DNA of 22,580 bases from Euprymna scolopes (lineage: Eukaryota; Mollusca; Cephalopoda; Sepiida; Sepiolidae). The notes below the pieces were generated by a model that was not told the DNA's origin, ran no database searches, and saw only the letters and a list, made by a program, of their open reading frames with translations. Location: NCBI GenBank assembly GCA_024364805.1, contig CM044528.1, positions 9,137,522-9,160,101 of the forward strand, in the 5' to 3' direction. The position numbers and the translations under genes were made by a program. Below, piece after piece: positions 17,782 through 22,580 of this stretch; the first letter of the stretch is position 1, and each line of letters begins with the position of its first letter.

Positions 17782-19313
17782 TTATTTATTTATTTTTTTT
17801 TATTGCATTTTCACCCCAAACAAGGCACAGTGCCTCTTTGATGTAAGAGGCTACTGTTGCATTATTTCTTTCATAAATAGAGGTACATATTAAAATATGA
17901 CGGGGACATACATAATGATGATGAGGGTGACATTTATACAGTTCTTATATTTCTTGGGGACTTTGTATTGTCAGTTCTTATAACACAGATAGATAGATAA
18001 TGACATTTATATATATTGCATCATGACGACAACTGTGAAAATTCTTGAGGGGAAGACATTTATATATCAGACAGGGGATTGTTCTTCTTAACATATACCG
18101 AGGAGAGGGTGATATGATGCACAGTTCTTAACACAGAGGAGGGGAGATACATAATTCTCGAAGGGTTACACAATGTTCATCATAAGATGATAAACACAAT
18201 TACCTTTTGTTCGTAATGAAGGATGACACAAGACAACAGTTACAAAATAATGATGACTTCTTTATTCATCTGATCAACCGGGTTGATGACGTTAAGAATT
18301 CACTTGTATCTACATGGTTAATCTTCTACCCTTTGCCTCTAAGGGGACTCTCCTCTGACTATGTCAACTCTTGGTTGATCAACTCTCTGACAGACTCCAC
18401 AACTCAACTCTCTTGACTAACTAACTTTTAGATCCTATATTGAGCATCTGCCTTTGTCTATGACGTCAGAAGCGTTTTTCAAACATGACCAATTTCACGT
18501 GGCTTTACATATGTTTGTCCAAACACACTCCTGGCAAACAAAAGAATCCTCAATATATAACTAACCTATTTTAAACAATATAATTTAATTTGCATTGTTC
18601 ATTCTTTTACTGACATATTTAATATTCAGATTTCTAAAAGAATTAACAATAGACTTAATTTCTAACATTCCATTTCTTAACTTTGCCTACAGGGTTCGAT
18701 TCTAGGCTTATCCTAATCTCATTTTCACTTATCTAATATTCTTCTTATTTACATGGGAAGGGGACAGCCCTTTCCTGTAACACTACTATTTGGGACATAA
18801 TTTGCAGGCATACTATGTAGGGAGTTGAGCAGCAAAATGTCAGTTTAATAATTGAACTTCTGCATATCAGTACAGTCAGGGAAGCAGGAATCTGGAAGGG
18901 AATCCCAAAGTCTAGCAGCCCTAGGAAAAAAACTATTAAAGAAAAAGACTTTTAGCCATCTAGGGATCTCTACTGTGTAGAGGGTGGGATTTTGCTGCTT
19001 GTTGGGTTTGTCGGGGGTATTTATGTCGAGGGGGTACAAAGGCTTGTAGTTCGTTGGAGCACCTACCATTAAAATACTTGTAAAACAGTTAGAGGGATGC
19101 AACATTTCATTGATGGGATAGAGGTTGAAGCCTAGCTGACAATTCGGGACCTATTAGGTTGGTGACTTTGAACCCTTTTCAGGAGGGCAAGACTAGTAGC
19201 AGATGCACCAGCCCATATAATGCTAAATATATGGGCGAACGGTGACCTTGTAGAGGTACAGGATACTCTCAGGAATAAATAACTTTCTAGCACGATAGAG
19301 AGAGCCCACCTTT
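17782..19313 (-). mobile_element. Old LINE copy, minus strand, split by an LTR insertion
   Basis: The 3' tail is at 17782-17854 (reverse complement GCCTTGTTTGGGGTGAAAAT and an A/T-rich tail); the rest is at 18787-19313. The right part on the minus strand reads FFFNSFFPRAARLWDSLPDS then CFPDCTDMQKF, the C-terminal end of the RT protein, and continues back to CTCTCTATCGTGCTAGAAAG at 19313-19290. It matches 20379 onward of the young LINE with roughly 15-20% differences by eye. It is 5'-truncated, and its truncation point abuts the start of the young LINE. Confidence 0.8.
17855..18782. mobile_element. Solo-LTR-like insertion, 928 bp (fossil)
   Basis: The insertion has TGTTGC .. GTAACA ends (TG..CA) and is flanked by a 4-bp duplication CTAC (17851-17854 and 18783-18786). 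It splits the LINE tail exactly there: the LINE reads continuously if it is removed. A poly(A) signal (GAATAAAGAAGTC on the minus strand, about 18260) suggests minus orientation. No gag or pol sequence is present, so it appears to be a solo LTR of a Gypsy- or BEL-like element. The family is not recognised. Younger than the LINE it interrupts. Confidence 0.6.
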
Positions 19314-20998
19314 CAATTTCCTATGCGGACAGACGCCACGCTAGACGGTCTGAAAATCACCCCTGCTCAGGTGCATGCTATCATAAAAAACCTTGACACT
19401 TCAAAAGCATGTGGACCCGACCTCATCCCAGCTGTGCTATTAAAAAAGTGCTCAGCCGAAGTAGCTCCAGTTCTCTCCAAACTCTACAACAAATGCCTTA
19501 ATGAATCTTGCTTTCCGAGCTGTTGGAAAACTGCTTCTGTAGTACCAGTATTCAAGAATTCTGGCGAAAGAACTGACCCATTAAATTATCGCCATATTAG
19601 CCTCCTCCCACTTTTTGCCAAAATATTTGAGACCTTAATTAACCATGCTCTAGTCCAGCACCTTACAGATGCTAAACTTCTGACCGACCAACAATATGGA
19701 TTTAGACAAGCCCGTTCCACGGCAGACATCCTCACTGTAATCTCTGAACGCATATACCATTCACTGGACAAAGCGGGAGAGGGCAGAGCGGTAGCTCTAG
19801 ATATATCTAAGGCTTTTGACAGGGTATGGCATGAGGGTCTCCTCAGGAAGATTAGATCTTACGGTATCACTGGTAGAATACTTAACATAATTAAATCCTT
19901 CTTAGATAAGAGAAAAATCCAGGTTGTCCTCGACGGTCGTACATCTAAACAATATGATATAAATGCGGGAGTGCCCCAAGGATCTATCCTTGGACCTCTG
20001 CTGTTCCTGATATTCATAAATGACCTCCCCGACAAGATTGCCTCTGAGATGGGTATATATGCTGATGACACCACACTCTATAGCAGGCACGACAGGAAAA
20101 CAAACGAACATATATCTAAAGTAATGGCAGAAACACTAGAGGATGACCTCCAATCAGTAGTGGAATGGGGACAAAAATGGATGGTAACGTTCAATGCCAC
20201 CAAGACAAAACTGGTTTCATTCAATAATTACAAGAAACCTTCTCTACCACCTATAGCAATGGCCAACGACTCTTTATCTGAGAGTACGTCTCTCAAGCTC
20301 CTTGGCCTAACGTTCACAGGAAACATGAGTTGGAACAATTACATCGAGGGCATTGCCAGGGCCGCTGCAAGGAAGGTGGGCTCTCTCTACCGTGCTAGAA
20401 AACTTTTAACACCCGAAAGTATCCTGTACCTCTATAAGGCCACTATTCGCCCATGTATGGAGTATTGCTGTCATATTTGGGCCGGTGCATCGGCTACTAG
20501 TCTCTCGCTCCTTGACAGGGTTCAAAAGAGAGTCGCAAATCTGATAGGCCCTAAACTGGCATCTAAACTTCAGCCTCTGTCCCATCGTCGAAACGTTGCA
20601 TCCCTCTGCCTGTTCTACAAGTATTATAATGGTGAATGCTTTGAAGAACTGCAAGCACTTGTGCCCCCACGACATGAACACCCTCGACAGACCCGACAAG
20701 CTGCAAAATGCCACCCCACACTGTAGAGATCCCTAGATGTAAAAGATCTTTCTACTCCAGTAGTTTCTTCCCCAGAACTGCTAGACTTTGGAATTCCATT
20801 CCAGGTCACTGCTTCCCCAACTGTACTGACATGCATAAGTTCAAGTGCAACGTGAACCAACATCTCGCTGCCCTAATCCCTACATAGTACCCCAGTAGAT
20901 GTTTCCCCTGATAGTAGCCCCCTACACCAAAGTGGCAATGTGCCTTGTTTGGGGTGAAAATGTAATAAAAAAAAATTTAAAAAAAAAAAAAAACAAAA
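19314..20998 (+). mobile_element. Young LINE (jockey/CR1-type), 5'-truncated, with A tail
   Basis: Runs from the middle of the polymerase ORF to a 3' UTR ending CCTACACCAAAGTGGCAATG .. TTTGGGGTGAAAATGTAATA and an A-rich tail (20967-20998). The endonuclease and the beginning of the RT are missing, as in most LINE insertions. Its RT frame is still open for 467 codons, so it is the youngest LINE copy here. It lies antisense to HTRA2, in the intron upstream of the central protease exon. Confidence 0.9.
19323..20726 (+). CDS. LINE reverse transcriptase, partial (467 codons)
   Basis: RT blocks in order: SKACGPDLIP (about residues 27-36), NYRHISLLP (88-96; the usual residue after NYR is Pro, here His), QYGFRQARST (124-133), VALDISKAFDRVWH (157-170, catalytic Asp160), AGVPQGSILGPLLFLIFIND (215-234) and YADDTTLYS (246-254, the catalytic YADD). 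The C-terminal part has YKATIRPCMEYCCHIWAGAS and ends AAKCHPTL. Comparison with the other copies shows one base is missing near 20715: in the +1 frame VEIPRCKRSFYSSSFFPRTA and [16 protein letters not shown] follow, ending near 20887. The ATG at 19323 is internal; the frame is open upstream only a few codons to the truncation. It has no own promoter and should be a dead insertion. Confidence 0.9.
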   Translation: MRTDATLDGLKITPAQVHAIIKNLDTSKACGPDLIPAVLLKKCSAEVAPVLSKLYNKCLNESCFPSCWKTASVVPVFKNSGERTDPLNYRHISLLPLFAKIFETLINHALVQHLTDAKLLTDQQYGFRQARSTADILTVISERIYHSLDKAGEGRAVALDISKAFDRVWHEGLLRKIRSYGITGRILNIIKSFLDKRKIQVVLDGRTSKQYDINAGVPQGSILGPLLFLIFINDLPDKIASEMGIYADDTTLYSRHDRKTNEHISKVMAETLEDDLQSVVEWGQKWMVTFNATKTKLVSFNNYKKPSLPPIAMANDSLSESTSLKLLGLTFTGNMSWNNYIEGIARAAARKVGSLYRARKLLTPESILYLYKATIRPCMEYCCHIWAGASATSLSLLDRVQKRVANLIGPKLASKLQPLSHRRNVASLCLFYKYYNGECFEELQALVPPRHEHPRQTRQAAKCHPTL

Positions 20999-21701
20999 CC
21001 TTTACCTACAAATAATCCTGGATATTGTTTTTCTCACAAAGGTCATCGCAGTGAAATTTTTCCTATTCACCGAAATGCTTATTTTTCAAACAAAGAGAAT
21101 ATTTTTTTAGGTGGTCTTGTTGATCAGAGATATTTTCAGTTTTCTGCACCTGCTTCTCTAGCCAAACATCTATGATTGCAACATCCGCCGTTCATATGAA
21201 CTAGCAAAAAAAATAACCCAAAAAACTTGCTGTTTTCATAATTTTACATTTGTTCAGTCTTGAACATGCAGCTGCTAAAGTATGAATACAATTTATGATT
21301 TGAACGTTTCAGTAAAGATTACAGCAACTTGATTTTCCATATGTATAACACAGACAAATAGGGATATTCTGTTTGGGAAATTTTCAGATAAAAATTGAAA
21401 ATTAAAAGGTTTATACAAAGACACAGAATGTGGAGTTGTTATTAACGGGCATAAAATCATATTGATTTGAAGTAAATGTAGGGTTGTATCTAATCTCTTT
21501 CCCTCCTCAATGTTTCTTTATTTTTTTCTTGGCATTTGTGATGAAAGAATTAAAAAATCTACAATTAACACTGGTGCTTAGCTATTAATATTAATTATGC
21601 TTATAACACCACATTTGTTACCACTATCTTTGATAAATTGAAGCTTTCTATTTCTGAGTTTGAAGCCTCTTGGGAGAAATGGGGAATGAAAGTGAATGTA
21701 A

Positions 21702-21740
<39 letters not shown>

Positions 21741-22246
21741 GAGGAAGTTATGGTGATGATGATAATAATAATAATATCATCATCAGTTTAGTGTCTGTTT
21801 TACATAATGACATGCATTGGACAGCTTTAAGACATTGATTTTCAAACTAGTTCATTTCTGGCCAAGTCTTTATTTATTCCTCTTTCTCTGAAATCCATTT
21901 TTATCATTTCCTTCAATGTTTTCCTTTGCTTTTCCCTGTCAACCGGGCACACTCACTCAACTGTTCTACACCTACTAATCCAAGAATCCTTATCTATTCT
22001 TTCAATGTGACCATACTATCGAAGACTCACATTATACATTCATTGTATCATTTCCCTCCATGCAACACATGTCCTTAATCCTTAATGTATTAATATTTTG
22101 TTTCTTGGCTTAATGGTCCCAGAATCCTCAGCTGACATTAACAAAAGAATAACAATGGTAACTTTTGCATTTGGAAGATTAAAAAGAAAAGGTGTGAAGC
22201 AGGAAGGACATATCAACGTTTTTGAAGTTAAGACTTTAAAGTGTAC
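20999..22246. other. Intronic DNA, nothing firmly recognised apart from a (GAT)n tract
   Basis: AT-rich with no recognisable exon on either strand. Contains the GAT/ATG microsatellite at 21702-21737. Confidence 0.45.
21702..21780. repeat. (GAT)n microsatellite, compound with (AAT)n
   Basis: Twelve ATG/GAT units (21702-21737), then a GGA-rich break, then GATGATGATAATAATAATAA. The poly-Asp frame is an artefact. Confidence 0.95.
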
Positions 22247-22470
22247 TAGCTGGACACCTGGCATTGCTCGGTCGTAAAACATGCTTAAATATGATGCTGT
22301 AATTTATGTAGATTTCATATTTATTATTACAGAATCAATTCTCTATCAATTATTATATTGTACCCAATATATAGTAGGGATTTAAAAAATAATAAAAAAT
22401 AAAAAATAAAAAATTGGACTTAGATGCCATCAGCTAAAATCGAAACCAAAACATAGCTTTCCAGCCTTAG
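22247..22470 (+). repeat. Dispersed repeat, second copy of 9494-9665
   Basis: AGCTGGACACCTGGCATTGC, then TCGTAAAACATGCTTAAATA and ATGCCATCAGCTAAAATCGA align in order with the copy at 9494. An A-rich low-complexity stretch (22384-22415) lies inside. Confidence 0.65.
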
Positions 22471-22542
22471 TCGTTGCTGTTTGAATTATCATCAGATGGA
22501 TGAGAAATAATTAAAAATAAACAGACTTCAACGTATAAATAA

Positions 22543-22580
22543 TTTTCGCCAAAATATTTGAGTCCTTAGTTAATAAAGCC
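22543..22580 (+). mobile_element. Start of another LINE copy at the right edge
   Basis: TTCGCCAAAATATTTGAGTC then CTTAGTTAATAAAGCC matches 19613-19650 of the young LINE and translates to FAKIFESLVNKA (FAKIFETLINHA there). The copy is 5'-truncated at about 22543 and runs out of the window. Confidence 0.7.

Noticed and set aside
18787-20998. Twin-primed single LINE insertion
   Set aside because: Both halves contain the same 3' region and differ by many substitutions, so they come from two separate copies.
21638-21838. Plus-strand frame with poly-Asp
   Set aside because: It is the (GAT)n microsatellite; no upstream or downstream exon context.

Overview
The window looks like intron-rich animal DNA: it is AT-rich, repeat-dense, carries (CA)n, (TC)n and (GAT)n microsatellites, and holds a single host gene broken into short exons with GT..AG borders. 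The repeat mix (a SETMAR/Hsmar1-like mariner, a second mariner-like element, Penelope-like elements with a GIY-YIG domain, a multi-copy jockey/CR1-type LINE, palindromic MITEs) suggests a mollusc, most likely a cephalopod such as an octopus. That taxonomic guess is inference, not something the sequence proves.

Host gene. The only gene I can support is the 3' half of an HTRA2 (Omi) mitochondrial serine protease orthologue on the minus strand. Five exons are visible (16885-16691, 13797-13765, 9425-9305, 7598-7412, 2265-2100). They join in perfect phase into 702 nt: 233 residues plus a stop. They encode the second half of the trypsin-like domain, including the active-site serine in GNSGGP on a 33-bp exon, then the linker and the whole PDZ domain. 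The exons for the mitochondrial leader and the catalytic His and Asp must lie beyond position 22580.

Layout. 1-2099: 3' UTR and flank. 2266-7411: last intron, with a palindromic MITE family, an inverted repeat pair, a near full-length but dead mariner (4949-6127), a LINE tail, a Penelope RT scrap, a second mariner-like element and a (CA)n tract. 7599-9304: a Penelope-like element in two opposed pieces. 9426-13764: a repeat of unknown class, an assembly gap (10089-10179), a second Penelope tail, a 167-bp hAT-type MITE with a clean 8-bp target duplication, and two tandem LINE tails. 13798-16690: stacked MITEs, one carrying a retroposon with an 11-bp target duplication, and a large hairpin element. 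16886-22580: an old minus-strand LINE split by a solo-LTR-like insertion, abutted head-to-head by a young plus-strand LINE with a 467-codon open RT frame; a further LINE copy enters at the right edge.

No operon, RNA gene or CRISPR array is present. Apart from the HTRA2 exons and the mobile-element fragments noted, the open reading frames appear to be chance or antisense frames.
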